A DNA stretch of 64,000 nucleotides from an uncultured Bacilli bacterium (GTDB taxonomy: Bacteria; Bacillota_I; Bacilli_A; RF39; UBA660). A program made the translations under genes and the position numbers. Below are positions 33,002 through 42,075 of the stretch, in pieces. Under the pieces are notes generated by a model. That model was not told where the DNA came from. It did no database searches and was given only the letters and a program-made list of their open reading frames with translations. The stretch lies in the NCBI GenBank assembly GCA_910577505.1, contig CAJTLN010000001.1, forward strand, positions 62,001-126,000. The letters run 5' to 3'. The first letter of the stretch is position 1. Each line of letters opens with the position of its first letter.

Positions 33002-35083
33002 ATGTTAGTAAAATCAACAGCTATTCAAAGATTATTAAGAGAAAATCCAATGCTTGGTGAAAGAAGATTCGGACTACCTTATGTTGGAGCAAGACTAGAT
33101 AAGGAAGAATTTAATCCAACTGTTCAAGAGATTGCTGATGCCATAGATTTCTATGGTTATGAAGTCCGTGATAGTGACATTGTAACTAAAAAAGATATCG
33201 ACTTAGGTGGTGGAAATCCAATGAAATATGGACCATTTCCTCCTTCAATAGATGAAATGGTTAAATCTCTTCAAAAAGGTGATATGTATAAATATCCTTA
33301 TACTGAAGGAGACGACACAATAAGAAAAGAATTACTTGAATATATTGAACAAGAAGGATTTATAAATAACGAGCCATATGATTATGAAGATATTGATGAA
33401 AAAGGATTATCTATTCATAACATTACATTCTTACCTTCTACTTCTATAACATTTAATATCATCATTAATATTATTTCTAAACCTGGAGATGTTATTTTAG
33501 TTCCAGGACCAAGCTATGGTTTATTTACTATTCGCGCTGAAAGAGCTGGTGCTGAAGTTGAAATCCTTCCTTTAGAAAAAGAAGATGATTTCTTAGTTAA
33601 TCCTGACAAGTTGGCTAATACAATTGATGAAATTAATCATAGTCTTCAAAGAGTATATAATAGAAGACATGGATATGTCCCAAGAGTAGTTGCTTTCTTA
33701 AATGCCAACCCAAATAATCCAACTGGAAGAGTTATGGGAGAAAAAGATACGAAGCTTTTAACAAAGATAAGTCAAGTTTGTCTAGATCGTGGTGTATTTG
33801 TAATAGATGATATGGTTTATCGTGATGTATCTTATGATGAAAATAATTTAGCTAAACCTATAGCTACAATACCAGGAATGTTTAGAAATACTATTACTTT
33901 ATTTGGATTATCAAAAAGTTATGGTATGGCTTCACTTCGTGCTGGTTTCTTAATAGCTGACGAAATAATTATTCGTGAAGTTATAAATCGTATTTTTCAA
34001 GAAATGGACTCATCTCCTGATATCGTTGGTCGCGCTCTAGTTGGTGCATTCAATGCAAGAAAAGAAAGAAAAACTGCTTATGATGCATACTTTAACCCCC
34101 TAAGAAAAATATATCAATTTAGATTTAATATTCTAAAAGCTTTCATCGAAGGAATAGATTCTATAAAGGATGATAAAGTTAGAGAGTGTGTATTAGAAAC
34201 TATCAAAAAGCATACTGCAGATGAAAAAACTTTAAACACTATTTTAAAAGGTATGCCATATACTAAATTTCCAAAAGGTAGAGATAAAAATCTAGAACCA
34301 GAAGCAGGTTTCTTTGCTATCCTAGACTTTACCGAAACTAAAGGAAAAACATTCCGTGGTAATTTAATAAGAACAGAAAAAGATTTACTAGAATTCTTCT
34401 ATAGAACAAATCGTTTACGTTTTCTAATTGGCCAATCAATCAGTTGGCCTTATACTAAAGAACTTATAGGTCGTGTAACATTTGCAATGGAAGAAGATGA
34501 ACTAATTAATGCTTTAACTTTAATGAATGAGTCTTTACAACAATTAGTTTTAGAAAACTCTTATGAGATTAGATACAATCGCTTAGAAGATCAAGAACAA
34601 ATGGCTCATATTAAAGTAGATAGCTGGAATGAAACATACAAAGGAATTATTGATGATGACTATCTTGCATCACTAGACTACCAAATTCAAACAGATAGAT
34701 ATATTGATTCATTTGATGAATATAAATATAGTGTCTTAGTAGCTGTTGAAAAATCAACTAATAAAGTTATTGGATATAGCTGCTTTAGTACAACTCAAAA
34801 TGAATTTGTACCAAATTCTGATTGTGAATTAGTAAGTTTATACTTAACTCCAGGCTATACTGGTAAGGGTGTTGGTAAATCACTATTTAGAGAAACAATA
34901 AAAATATTAAAAGGTTATAATAAAAGAAACATGCTAGTATGGTGTATAAAAGAAAATAAAAACGCTATTAAATTCTACCAAAAACTAGGTGGAAATAAAG
35001 TAACTGAAAAATTTGCCAAAATAGGTTCTCGTGTATACCCTGAATATGGATTTATGTTTGATATAACTAAATTTGAAAAATAA
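33002..35083 (+). CDS. Class I/II aminotransferase fused to a GNAT acetyltransferase
   Basis: The 693-residue protein has two parts. Residues 1-520 form a fold-type I PLP aminotransferase: NPNNPTGR (237-243), D269/D270 in VFVIDDMVYRD, and the PLP Lys305 in GLSKSYGMASLRAGF. Residues 525-693 form a GNAT domain with the acetyl-CoA loop LTPGYTGKGVGKSLF and the helix NAIKFYQKLGG. The first part most resembles aspartate/alanine-type enzymes. The fusion is unusual and suggests transamination and N-acetylation of related amines. AAGAGGTTTC precedes the ATG, and TATAAT lies at 32973. Confidence 0.88.
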   Translation: MLVKSTAIQRLLRENPMLGERRFGLPYVGARLDKEEFNPTVQEIADAIDFYGYEVRDSDIVTKKDIDLGGGNPMKYGPFPPSIDEMVKSLQKGDMYKYPYTEGDDTIRKELLEYIEQEGFINNEPYDYEDIDEKGLSIHNITFLPSTSITFNIIINIISKPGDVILVPGPSYGLFTIRAERAGAEVEILPLEKEDDFLVNPDKLANTIDEINHSLQRVYNRRHGYVPRVVAFLNANPNNPTGRVMGEKDTKLLTKISQVCLDRGVFVIDDMVYRDVSYDENNLAKPIATIPGMFRNTITLFGLSKSYGMASLRAGFLIADEIIIREVINRIFQEMDSSPDIVGRALVGAFNARKERKTAYDAYFNPLRKIYQFRFNILKAFIEGIDSIKDDKVRECVLETIKKHTADEKTLNTILKGMPYTKFPKGRDKNLEPEAGFFAILDFTETKGKTFRGNLIRTEKDLLEFFYRTNRLRFLIGQSISWPYTKELIGRVTFAMEEDELINALTLMNESLQQLVLENSYEIRYNRLEDQEQMAHIKVDSWNETYKGIIDDDYLASLDYQIQTDRYIDSFDEYKYSVLVAVEKSTNKVIGYSCFSTTQNEFVPNSDCELVSLYLTPGYTGKGVGKSLFRETIKILKGYNKRNMLVWCIKENKNAIKFYQKLGGNKVTEKFAKIGSRVYPEYGFMFDITKFEK

Positions 35084-35107
35084 TACGAATTATCGTATTA
35101 TTTTTTC
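35081..35107 (+). terminator. Terminator of the aminotransferase-GNAT gene
   Basis: TAATACGA (35081-35088) and TCGTATTA (35093-35100) pair perfectly and are followed by a T-run. The stop codon TAA is part of the stem. Confidence 0.88.
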
Positions 35108-35156
35108 TTTACTTAAATAAAAAATTCATTATAATAAATAAGCACTAGGTGATATT

Positions 35157-35951
35157 ATGAACAAAATTACATTACTTAAAATTATTAAAAACGTTTTAAA
35201 TCTATATTTAAAAAATGAATTAAATACAGAAACTTATGATAGTATTATCAACAGCGAAAAAAATTCTCTTCTTACTGAAGATTCTATTTCTTATAATGAA
35301 GCTGAATTTATTTCTATATTATTTAAAAAAATTCCTTATTATAAAATAATGACATTTATAAATGATATCATAATTAAACTAAAATCTATAAGTATTACAT
35401 CTAAACAAAAATGCATCAATGATTTAATTGAAGCTTATTTATCTGATTTATTTTCCTCTATATATGCTAGAATAATAACAGAAGTAAATACTCATATTGG
35501 AGAATTACTTACTTTGTTCTATCAACATAGTGAATTAAGATATAATGATACAATAAAAAGGTTAACAAGAAATATAATTAATCCTAATTATCTTGCAAGC
35601 ATGGATACAGCAAAACAAATAGATTATGTCCAAGAAACAATATTTGATATAGAGCCTAAAAAAGAGCCATTAAGAGAAACAATATCTCGTGCCAATTTTA
35701 ATAAAAAAAATAATGTGGAAAGAACTACTCTAAAAACTTTAACAACTTACTATGATGAAAAATCATATCAAGAATTAATTGAAGCAATAAAAATGATTCT
35801 TCTAGAATATTCTAAAACAAATGAAGAAGATTCTAATATATTAAAAGATGAATTAATTGGTCAACTTGAAATATTACATATCAAAGCTCAAAAGAAATGG
35901 AATGAGCCAAAAGTAATTGATGAAAATCAATTAACATTAAAATTAAACTAA
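35157..35951 (+). CDS. Hypothetical protein, mostly helical
   Basis: Unrecognised 264-residue soluble protein predicted to be almost entirely alpha-helical from its Leu/Ile/Lys/Glu pattern. There is no signal peptide, Cys pair or known motif. The ATG at 35157 follows TAGGTGAT. A promoter is visible (TTTACT, 16 bases, TATAAT, ending about 35138). It stands alone between two terminators. Confidence 0.68.
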   Translation: MNKITLLKIIKNVLNLYLKNELNTETYDSIINSEKNSLLTEDSISYNEAEFISILFKKIPYYKIMTFINDIIIKLKSISITSKQKCINDLIEAYLSDLFSSIYARIITEVNTHIGELLTLFYQHSELRYNDTIKRLTRNIINPNYLASMDTAKQIDYVQETIFDIEPKKEPLRETISRANFNKKNNVERTTLKTLTTYYDEKSYQELIEAIKMILLEYSKTNEEDSNILKDELIGQLEILHIKAQKKWNEPKVIDENQLTLKLN

Positions 35952-35984
35952 AAGAGAAAGTCACATCAAGCAACTTTCTCTTTT
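35950..35984. terminator. Bidirectional terminator
   Basis: AAAAGAGAAAGT (35950-35961) and ACTTTCTCTTTT (35973-35984) form a 12-bp stem between convergent genes. Confidence 0.87.
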
Positions 35985-35988
35985 ATAA

Positions 35989-36453
35989 TTATATAGAATA
36001 TAATCTACCATATCCACTCTCATCATTTTTTAATACATCTTGTATATACGTAAATCCAAGTTTTTCATAAAAAACAGGAGCTTTATCAGTCCATAAATAA
36101 ACCTTATTAAATCCTAACTTTTTTAATTCAGCTTTAGCTAATTCAATCAACTTTCTACCATTGCCTATTCCTCTATATTCATCAAATATCATTACATCTG
36201 ATATCCATGGATTAAACTCTGGATAATTTATTAAACATTGTTCTTTTAAAATACAAAAACCAATCAACTTAGCTCCATCATACATAGCAAGACCAAAAGG
36301 AATACTTGTATCATCTATATAAATATCCTTAAATTTATTTATCGTATCTTCAAGATTCATAAAATCACTATATTGTGACCAATGAGTAAAATGTTTATTA
36401 ACTATCTTATCTAAATCATTTTCACTTATTTCAATAAATCTCTTTATTTCCAT
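35989..36453 (-). CDS. GNAT-family N-acetyltransferase
   Basis: Acetyl-CoA-dependent N-acetyltransferase of 154 residues. Seen are the strand PWISDVMIFDEYRGIGNGRKLIELA, which holds the acetyl-CoA-binding RGIGNGR loop, and the helix PVFYEKLGFTY. The substrate is unknown. The ATG at 36453 is preferred, with GGAAAG upstream; the in-frame ATG at 36471 lacks a site. It overlaps the end of the deoxyribosyltransferase-like gene, so it is the last gene of an operon running from about 38286. Confidence 0.88.
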   Translation of the reverse strand: MEIKRFIEISENDLDKIVNKHFTHWSQYSDFMNLEDTINKFKDIYIDDTSIPFGLAMYDGAKLIGFCILKEQCLINYPEFNPWISDVMIFDEYRGIGNGRKLIELAKAELKKLGFNKVYLWTDKAPVFYEKLGFTYIQDVLKNDESGYGRLYSI

Positions 36454-36829
36454 AATTTTCTTTCCAATCATTTATTATTTCTAATAATATTTTAACTAAA
36501 GATTCACTATCATTGTACTCATAAAATTTATCTGACACACATCTAATTGAGTTACTTAGCTTACTTCCTCTTTTATAAATATAATAAATAGGTACATTAT
36601 CATCATAAACCCATCCAAGTTCTATTCCTAAACCAGTACCAGCTTGTGTTACATCTGCAATAAATAAATCTAATTCTTTATAAAACTCTCTTGGATTTGA
36701 ACTAGCATTAGTAAATTCGTGAGGTAACAATATATTATAATCTTTTAATTCTTCACTTTCCCTAATTACCTTATAAAGTTCTTCTTTATAATTCATCTTC
36801 TTAGAATGAGCAACATATATTCTATCCAT
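36431..36829 (-). CDS. Nucleoside 2-deoxyribosyltransferase-like protein
   Basis: The 132-residue protein has the small Rossmann-like pattern of nucleoside 2-deoxyribosyltransferases and relatives. It opens IYVAHSKKMNYKEELY, then has a variable loop, DLFIADVTQAGTGLGIELGWV (a D-x-x-x-A-[DE]-[VL] followed by G-x-E-x-G), and VPIYYIYKRGSK. The conserved Glu in GIELG matches the nucleophile position of this fold. The enzyme reaction is not established for this branch. The ATG at 36829 follows GGAGTGAT. It sits among GNATs and phosphoesterases. Confidence 0.75.
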   Translation of the reverse strand: MDRIYVAHSKKMNYKEELYKVIRESEELKDYNILLPHEFTNASSNPREFYKELDLFIADVTQAGTGLGIELGWVYDDNVPIYYIYKRGSKLSNSIRCVSDKFYEYNDSESLVKILLEIINDWKENYGNKEIY

Positions 36830-36839
36830 TTTATCACTC

Positions 36840-37343
36840 CTAAATATCATAATGATACTTTATTTGTACACTTCTCTTATCTTCCAAATTATCTTCATCA
36901 ACTTGTACTATCTTACCACCCATAGCTTCATAGAACTTTTGAGCTTCTACATTATACTTATTACATGATATAAAAAACTTATCTATGCCTTTGTTTCTAA
37001 AAGATTCTTTTGCAAGTTGAAATAACATCGTACCAATACCTTGTCCTTGGCACTCTTTCTTTAAATATAGAAGACCAATTTCTGCTTCATAATCTAAAAA
37101 AGTATTATATGGTTTTCCAAAGTCCATATATCCTACAATCTTATCATCTACAATAACACTATATAAATCTATATCTTCATTATTAATTATTTTTGTAAAT
37201 ACATTTTCTTCTTTTTCATAATCAAAGTTGTCAATAACTTCATCGTTATAAACACCTCTTAAATTACTCTCCCAAATTTCTTTCTTAACTTTAGCTAATT
37301 CTTTAACATCAGTTAACTCTGCCACTCTAATTTCGCAATCCAT
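36840..37343 (-). CDS. GNAT-family N-acetyltransferase
   Basis: 167-residue acetyltransferase. Motifs are the N-terminal IRVAELTDVKELAKV, the strand GLLYLKKECQGQGIGTMLF with the acetyl-CoA loop QGQGIG, and the helix NVEAQKFYEAMGGKIV. The ATG at 37343 follows AGAGGTGA. It overlaps by a few bases or abuts both neighbours (DHH gene upstream, deoxyribosyltransferase-like gene downstream), so it belongs to one operon. The substrate cannot be told. Confidence 0.88.
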   Translation of the reverse strand: MDCEIRVAELTDVKELAKVKKEIWESNLRGVYNDEVIDNFDYEKEENVFTKIINNEDIDLYSVIVDDKIVGYMDFGKPYNTFLDYEAEIGLLYLKKECQGQGIGTMLFQLAKESFRNKGIDKFFISCNKYNVEAQKFYEAMGGKIVQVDEDNLEDKRSVQIKYHYDI

Positions 37344-37344
37344 A

Positions 37345-38286
37345 CTATTCACCTCTAAACATTTCTAAAACATTAGCAAATTTTTCATTATTCTGAGGAT
37401 TACTACTGGCAGCTTTATGTCCCTTACCTCCAAAATATACTGCTACTTTAGAAGCATCTACATCATGCACTAAACGATAAGAAACAGTATCCATATCAGT
37501 CATAATCATACCAACTAAATCAACATTATAAACATTATTTTTCATAACTATTTCATTTATATCGTTTCTATATTTATATGGACATTTAACATAGCCTATA
37601 TTAAATTCTTCACCATTAACATCAAGATTATATAATTTCATTCCGCTTATAATAATATCTATATCTTCTTTAAATTTCTTATCAAAATCATCTATTATTT
37701 TTATCTCTTTATCATTGAAATTAACTCCATTACTTTCACTAATCATTCTAGAGACAATCTTTATGTATTCTTGATAACCTAATACTTCAAATAAAATATG
37801 TAACTTACGTGCTTTAGGATTATTATAAATATTTTTCCACTCCCAAGTATCATATTGTCTTGTTAATTCAACTAACTCATCTAATGTTTCGTTTTTTTGT
37901 AAATACCCATTATTTGTCAAATATTCATAAAATAAACTTGTTCCTGAAGTCTTACCCTTATCATCTTCTACAATAATATTAACAAAATCATATTTATCAT
38001 TGCCTTCATCTATTTCTGATTTATGATGATCTAAAACTAATATTTTATTTCTTAATCTCTCATCTTCACTAATCTGTTTTAATAAAGGCTCTTTTATGCA
38101 AACATCTGTAACAAATACAAAGTCATAATCATATATTGTTCCATCTTCTATTCTAATTCCAACTTTTTGATTAACTTCAAATGTCTTAACAGTTACATAT
38201 TCAAAATCACTAAATGCTTGACTGCCTAATATAACATTCCCCATCCCATCAATATCTTGTTCATGTGTAAATAATAATACTTTCAT
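37345..38286 (-). CDS. DHH-family phosphoesterase
   Basis: About 313 residues with the DHH and DHHA1 layout of nano-RNase/pAp-phosphatase type enzymes. HEQDIDGMGN is the first metal motif, VTDV the second and VLDHHKSE the DHH motif. The C-terminal FGGKGHKAASS is the DHHA1 GG-x-GH substrate loop. Such enzymes hydrolyse short oligoribonucleotides, cyclic dinucleotide products or pAp. This member is diverged from standard NrnA in the spacing of motifs. The ATG at 38286 follows GGAGGAAT. First gene of the operon. Confidence 0.88.
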   Translation of the reverse strand: MKVLLFTHEQDIDGMGNVILGSQAFSDFEYVTVKTFEVNQKVGIRIEDGTIYDYDFVFVTDVCIKEPLLKQISEDERLRNKILVLDHHKSEIDEGNDKYDFVNIIVEDDKGKTSGTSLFYEYLTNNGYLQKNETLDELVELTRQYDTWEWKNIYNNPKARKLHILFEVLGYQEYIKIVSRMISESNGVNFNDKEIKIIDDFDKKFKEDIDIIISGMKLYNLDVNGEEFNIGYVKCPYKYRNDINEIVMKNNVYNVDLVGMIMTDMDTVSYRLVHDVDASKVAVYFGGKGHKAASSNPQNNEKFANVLEMFRGE

Positions 38287-38344
38287 AATTCCTCCAATAT
38301 TTTTTCTAGCCCATATCATATCATAAATAATCTTATTAAAAAAG

Positions 38345-38367
38345 AAAAAACTAGTTTAACTAGTTTT
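38345..38367 (-). terminator. Terminator of the 38.4 kb GNAT gene
   Basis: AAAACTAG (38347-38354) and CTAGTTTT (38360-38367) form an 8-bp stem with T-run on the minus strand, overlapping the stop codon. Confidence 0.83.
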
Positions 38368-38788
38368 CATATTTCATAAAATATCTTGTTTCTGTTTCTA
38401 ATTCTATTTTAAAATTTAACCTTTTATATAATTTAATAGCTTCTTTATTTTGCTTATAAACCCACAAATAAACAACATTATATTTACTAATGGTGTTAGA
38501 GATTAAATCTGTCCCAATTCCCTTGCCTCTATATTCATTTTCTAAATAAATTTCATCTATTAATTTACCATCTTCATAATTAGTAAGTAAAAAACATCCA
38601 ATATCATGTTCATTTTCTACAATTATTTTATACTCATTTAACAATTTAGGAACACTATCATTTACATACTCTTTTATCTCTTGTTCTTCAGTACTTGATA
38701 TGTCATCAGTAAGCTGAAATATTGTTGACAACTTATATTTTTTCAACAATTGAATATCACTTTCATTTGCTTTTCTTAATTCGTACAA
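38360..38788 (-). CDS. GNAT-family N-acetyltransferase with TTG start
   Basis: 142-residue acetyltransferase. It starts YELRKANESDIQLLKKY and has the acetyl-CoA loop EYRGKGIGTDLI, followed by NKEAIKLYKRLNFK. The start is a TTG at 38788, because GGTGG is spaced four bases before it and no ATG fits. The substrate is unknown. It appears to be a single-gene unit between two terminators. Confidence 0.85.
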   Translation of the reverse strand: MYELRKANESDIQLLKKYKLSTIFQLTDDISSTEEQEIKEYVNDSVPKLLNEYKIIVENEHDIGCFLLTNYEDGKLIDEIYLENEYRGKGIGTDLISNTISKYNVVYLWVYKQNKEAIKLYKRLNFKIELETETRYFMKYEN

Positions 38789-38829
38789 AATACCACCTAC
38801 TACCAGTTTAATTATACCTGAAAATTTAA

Positions 38830-39159
38830 TTAATTATCAATTTTTCTTTTTAATCTTTCAATTTCTAACTTTAAATTATTAATATCATCATTGCAACTAT
38901 TAAAGTTATTAGCTTGTTGATTATTTTGTTGCAAAGTATTAATAGTCTGCCCCTGAGCTGAAATAGTTTCTAATGTCTGTCCAAGTTGTTCAAAAAAATT
39001 ACCTAACGAATTCTGCTGACTCGTTGTAATAAAAGGAGCAATTGCAAAGCCAATTAAAGTAGCAATAATGGTAAATTCATAAGGATCAAGTGTATTAAGC
39101 CACTCTGAAAATCCTTTAAAATCTTGATTCATAAAATTTTCAAAAGATTTATTATCCAT
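38830..39159 (-). CDS. Small membrane/coiled-coil protein
   Basis: The 109-residue product has a polar N-terminus, one hydrophobic segment at about residues 29-47 (FTIIATLIGFAIAPFI) and a C-terminal Gln/Asn-rich part. It ends in a short coiled coil (DDINNLKLEIERLKRKIDN). It resembles small phage-holin-like or cell-division-type helpers but no family can be named. The ATG at 39159 follows GAGGACTA. Confidence 0.62.
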   Translation of the reverse strand: MDNKSFENFMNQDFKGFSEWLNTLDPYEFTIIATLIGFAIAPFITTSQQNSLGNFFEQLGQTLETISAQGQTINTLQQNNQQANNFNSCNDDINNLKLEIERLKRKIDN

Positions 39160-39206
39160 AATTAGTCCTCATATTAATTATATGAAAATATACTAATTAT
39201 AAAATT

Positions 39207-39237
39207 AAAAAAGTGAAACACTTCATGTTCACTTTTT
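39207..39237 (-). terminator. Terminator after the thioredoxin-like gene
   Basis: AAAAGTGAA (39209-39217) and TTCACTTTT (39228-39236) form the stem, followed by a T-run on the minus strand. Confidence 0.83.
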
Positions 39238-39242
39238 ATTAA

Positions 39243-39932
39243 TTATTTTGCGTTCTTTTGTTTTTTAATAACTTTATCTCCAGACTCGATATTTAGCTTT
39301 TCTTTAATTTCTTCAATCTCATCAAGTAGTTCATTATGTTTTGCATTAGTAAATGCTAAAACTATAGCTGTTGCACTTACAATAAATAGTAAATTACAAA
39401 ATATAATTAAAAAATAATTTACTTTACCCTTATTTTCTTCTTCTTTTTGAGCTTTCTCCATTTCAGCAAATACATCATATCTATCTTTTTCATCTTTTTC
39501 ATATTCTGACATTATTTTTTCTTTTATTGCATCATTGAAAGAATTATTGTATCCAGGGAAAACTTGATCACCAATAACTATATAAGGAACTCCTTCAGAA
39601 CGATAGTTCAAGAATGTAGACACTTCTTCTTTTAACGCCGCATTATTATTATCTCCCCAAACCTCAAAAGAAACAACTCTAAAATATTTTCCATATTCAT
39701 CAACAATTGAATTCAAGAATGTCAAAAAATTTCTACAATATCCACATCCATTACCTCTAAACAAATAAATTATTACTTGATCATTTGTTTCTTTATAATT
39801 TGAAAAATCATGTTCGATATTTTCTTGCGTTAAAGCTCCATCTAAATTTAATGTTTGATAATCACCACTTGCAGCAAAAACAAATATTGGTAACATAAAA
39901 ATTACAATTAAAAAGACCATTACTTTTTTCAT
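39243..39932 (-). CDS. Exported thioredoxin-like protein with C-terminal membrane anchor
   Basis: The 229-residue product has a signal peptide (MVFLIVIFMLPIFVFAASG). A thioredoxin fold follows with VIIYLFRGNGCGYCRNFLTFL (active site CGYC, about residues 62-65) and the cis-Pro loop EGVPYIVIG. After a charged linker there is a membrane span (about 180-200, FLIIFCNLLFIVSATAIVLAF) and a cytoplasmic coiled-coil tail. It would catalyse thiol-disulfide exchange outside the membrane. The ATG at 39932 follows GAGAGGTGA. No obvious substrate gene is near, except Cys-containing exported proteins at 8750. Confidence 0.85.
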   Translation of the reverse strand: MKKVMVFLIVIFMLPIFVFAASGDYQTLNLDGALTQENIEHDFSNYKETNDQVIIYLFRGNGCGYCRNFLTFLNSIVDEYGKYFRVVSFEVWGDNNNAALKEEVSTFLNYRSEGVPYIVIGDQVFPGYNNSFNDAIKEKIMSEYEKDEKDRYDVFAEMEKAQKEEENKGKVNYFLIIFCNLLFIVSATAIVLAFTNAKHNELLDEIEEIKEKLNIESGDKVIKKQKNAK

Positions 39933-39971
39933 ACTAATTCACCTCTCACATAATTATACCAAAAAAATCTC

Positions 39972-40670
39972 TTATTTATAATTTTTTATGAAATTATAAA
40001 TTTCTGAATTTCTTCCATATTTCAATTCAAAACAATAATCAATTATTCCTTGACTTTTTAAAATCTTTAAACTTTTATCATTTGCTTTATTTTTACTAAC
40101 AAACACAGATTTTCCACCATTATCATGAACATATTTAAAAGCATCTTTATCAGTAAGTCCATCTCCAAAATAAATTACATCTTTAATATCTACATTATTT
40201 ATTTCTACTATATTTTTTATTGCTTCAACTTTATATTCTTCATTCATTAAAATTTCTAAAGTATCATATACATTATTCTTAAGTGTAAAAGTAGTACCAT
40301 AAACTCCATCTAAATAAGTATTTATCTTCGTATCTTTTATATATTCTTCAAATCCAGATGTAACAACATAATGCTTTATTCCTGTTTTAGAAAAACATAA
40401 ATCTTTAAAATACTCAAGTACTCCATCATTTAATTCTACTTTATCTGCTCCTAAACATACACTTTCTCTGTTAAAAGGAATATTATTTTCTTTTAAATAT
40501 CTTCTATATGCTTCAATATAAGCTTCATACAAAGATAGATTTTCCTCTTCCATTATTAACTTACCTCGCATAGCTCCTTCTATTTCATCAATACCACATT
40601 TTTTAAATATTTCATACTTAGGTAAAGGATATGGTGTAAGTGTTCCATCAAAATCATAAATAACTATCAT
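39972..40670 (-). CDS. HAD-superfamily phosphatase
   Basis: 232-residue phosphatase of the HAD superfamily. IYDFDGTLTPYPLP carries the DxD nucleophile motif. VVTSGFEEYI is motif II and VIYFGDGLTDKDAFKYV is motif IV with the GDGxTD signature, close to phosphoserine phosphatase type enzymes. The substrate is unknown. The ATG at 40670 follows AAGGAGAAT and overlaps the end of the kinase gene by 17 bases. Last gene of the operon that starts at 43242. Confidence 0.88.
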   Translation of the reverse strand: MIVIYDFDGTLTPYPLPKYEIFKKCGIDEIEGAMRGKLIMEEENLSLYEAYIEAYRRYLKENNIPFNRESVCLGADKVELNDGVLEYFKDLCFSKTGIKHYVVTSGFEEYIKDTKINTYLDGVYGTTFTLKNNVYDTLEILMNEEYKVEAIKNIVEINNVDIKDVIYFGDGLTDKDAFKYVHDNGGKSVFVSKNKANDKSLKILKSQGIIDYCFELKYGRNSEIYNFIKNYK

Positions 40671-41169
40671 AGTATTCTCCTTTTTTTATCAGTTTAAAAT
40701 CTTTTTTTATAAAATAATCTTCTAAATACTCGTTATCTTTCAAGATTATTTTTTTATTAGGTAAAGAATTATAAAACTCTAATTTTTCTTCATATTGCTT
40801 TAATTTCCATTTTATATATTCTTCTGTGTTACCGCGTTTTCTATATCTTTGCTCATAATATACTAAATCACTTTTATCAGGATAACAAAGAACAAAATCT
40901 AAATTATTTAATTTATATTCTTTTATAATATCTTCTCTATCCCAAACAAGAACATAATCATATTTATTAACAGCTTCTTTTATGTCTTTAATATAGTTTA
41001 ATGGCCATTCTTTATTTAATGTTCTGTTCTTTCCTTTTCTTTCTTCAAAAGGAATATCAAGCATGTCACTATCATCATAAACATATGGCGCTGAATCTAA
41101 ATCAATAACATTACTATATTTCTTTGCTAATTCTGTTTTACCAACTCCTGAGAATCCAGCTATTATCAT
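40654..41169 (-). CDS. P-loop kinase-like protein
   Basis: 171-residue P-loop protein. IIAGFSGVGKTELAKKY is a Walker A motif at the N-terminus, followed by VIDLDSAPYVY and YDYVLVWDRED, where acidic residues could act in catalysis. The length and lid region (RKRGNTEEYIKWKLKQYEE) fit a small-molecule or nucleotide kinase, as in phage genomes. The ATG at 41169 follows TTGGGTGAT. It lies between a PPC-domain gene and a HAD phosphatase. Confidence 0.78.
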   Translation of the reverse strand: MIIAGFSGVGKTELAKKYSNVIDLDSAPYVYDDSDMLDIPFEERKGKNRTLNKEWPLNYIKDIKEAVNKYDYVLVWDREDIIKEYKLNNLDFVLCYPDKSDLVYYEQRYRKRGNTEEYIKWKLKQYEEKLEFYNSLPNKKIILKDNEYLEDYFIKKDFKLIKKGEYYDSYL

Positions 41170-41173
41170 AATA

Positions 41174-41566
41174 TCACCCAATTCGTCTAATAACTAATTC
41201 TTCATAACCAGTTAATTCATCGTATTCTCTACTAAATTCTTGATCATTTATCTCTAGTATCACTATTTCTGCTGTAGTATTAACTATGCATCCATTTTTT
41301 AAATGACCACCTATAGTTTTACCTTCACTGTCAGATGCCGAAATATGTAAATGAACTCCATCTTTTGATAAAGTACCCATAACACTAACTATTTCATATG
41401 CCTGTTCATCTTCCATAACAGTTACACCATCAGCTAATCTTATAGCCAGCTTAGATAAACACCCTACGCTACTCAATACTACTCCTGATATTTTATTATT
41501 TATTGCATAATCTTCTATTTCTTTTTTTAAATCCATACCTTTAGTAAGTCTAAAACAATGATACAT
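41174..41566 (-). CDS. PPC/DUF296-domain protein
   Basis: The 130-residue protein is a single PPC (DUF296) domain, known from plant AT-hook proteins and bacterial orphans. Seen are the opening RLTKGMDLKKEIEDYA, GVVLSSVGCLSKLAIRLAD, and the conserved loop DGVHLHISASDSEGKTIGG followed by TTAEIVILE. Bacterial members form trimers; some bind metal through the His pair. No AT-hook is present. The ATG at 41566 lies two bases after the CYTH gene. Confidence 0.88.
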   Translation of the reverse strand: MYHCFRLTKGMDLKKEIEDYAINNKISGVVLSSVGCLSKLAIRLADGVTVMEDEQAYEIVSVMGTLSKDGVHLHISASDSEGKTIGGHLKNGCIVNTTAEIVILEINDQEFSREYDELTGYEELVIRRIG

Positions 41567-41568
41567 AA

Positions 41569-42069
41569 CTACACCTTACCTCTTTTTAATTTTTTACTTC
41601 CATCTTGTGGGATTAAATCTTGTACATTTTCTAATCTAGCAAGATTCTTATTTTTATATCTTTTATTTTCTGTAATTTCTTCTCCAAACCAATCTGGAAC
41701 AATAAAACTATCAGCTTGTTCTTCTGTTTTAAATTCTGTTTCTACTATAATTAAACCTTCCAAGTCTCCATGATAAATATCTAATTCAGCTATTAATCCA
41801 TCATATAAAGGTATATCATATCTATTTTTTTCAATTAATTTACCTTGAATAGCCACCAATAGAACATCATAAACTTTCTTATCAATAGGTATTTCCTCTT
41901 CATCACGATTTTGTGTTCCATCTCCCTTAAAAGTTAAATAATAGGTCTCTTCTTTTTTTCTTATTCTAACTTCTGGAGTAAAGCTTATATATCCTTGATT
42001 AATACTATAAAACTGACAATTACCTAAATCAGGAACCTTCTTAACAAAAAACTTTTTTTCAATTTCCAT
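41569..42069 (-). CDS. CYTH-domain protein (triphosphate tunnel family)
   Basis: The 166-residue protein starts with MEIEKKFFV, the ExExK signature of CYTH/triphosphate tunnel metalloenzymes. Alternating charged strands follow (VRIRKKEETYYLTFKG, KNRYDIPL, AELDIYHG, LIIVETEF). Family members hydrolyse inorganic triphosphate or nucleoside triphosphates, or make cAMP. This type is closest to short YgiF/NeuTTM-like proteins. The ATG at 42069 follows GTGGGATAA. It lies between a 388-residue unknown gene and the PPC gene in one operon. Confidence 0.9.
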   Translation of the reverse strand: MEIEKKFFVKKVPDLGNCQFYSINQGYISFTPEVRIRKKEETYYLTFKGDGTQNRDEEEIPIDKKVYDVLLVAIQGKLIEKNRYDIPLYDGLIAELDIYHGDLEGLIIVETEFKTEEQADSFIVPDWFGEEITENKRYKNKNLARLENVQDLIPQDGSKKLKRGKV

Positions 42070-42075
42070 ATATAA

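Noticed and set aside
41558..41773. 71-residue plus-strand frame
   Set aside because: Antisense to the CYTH gene with no promoter or ribosome site.
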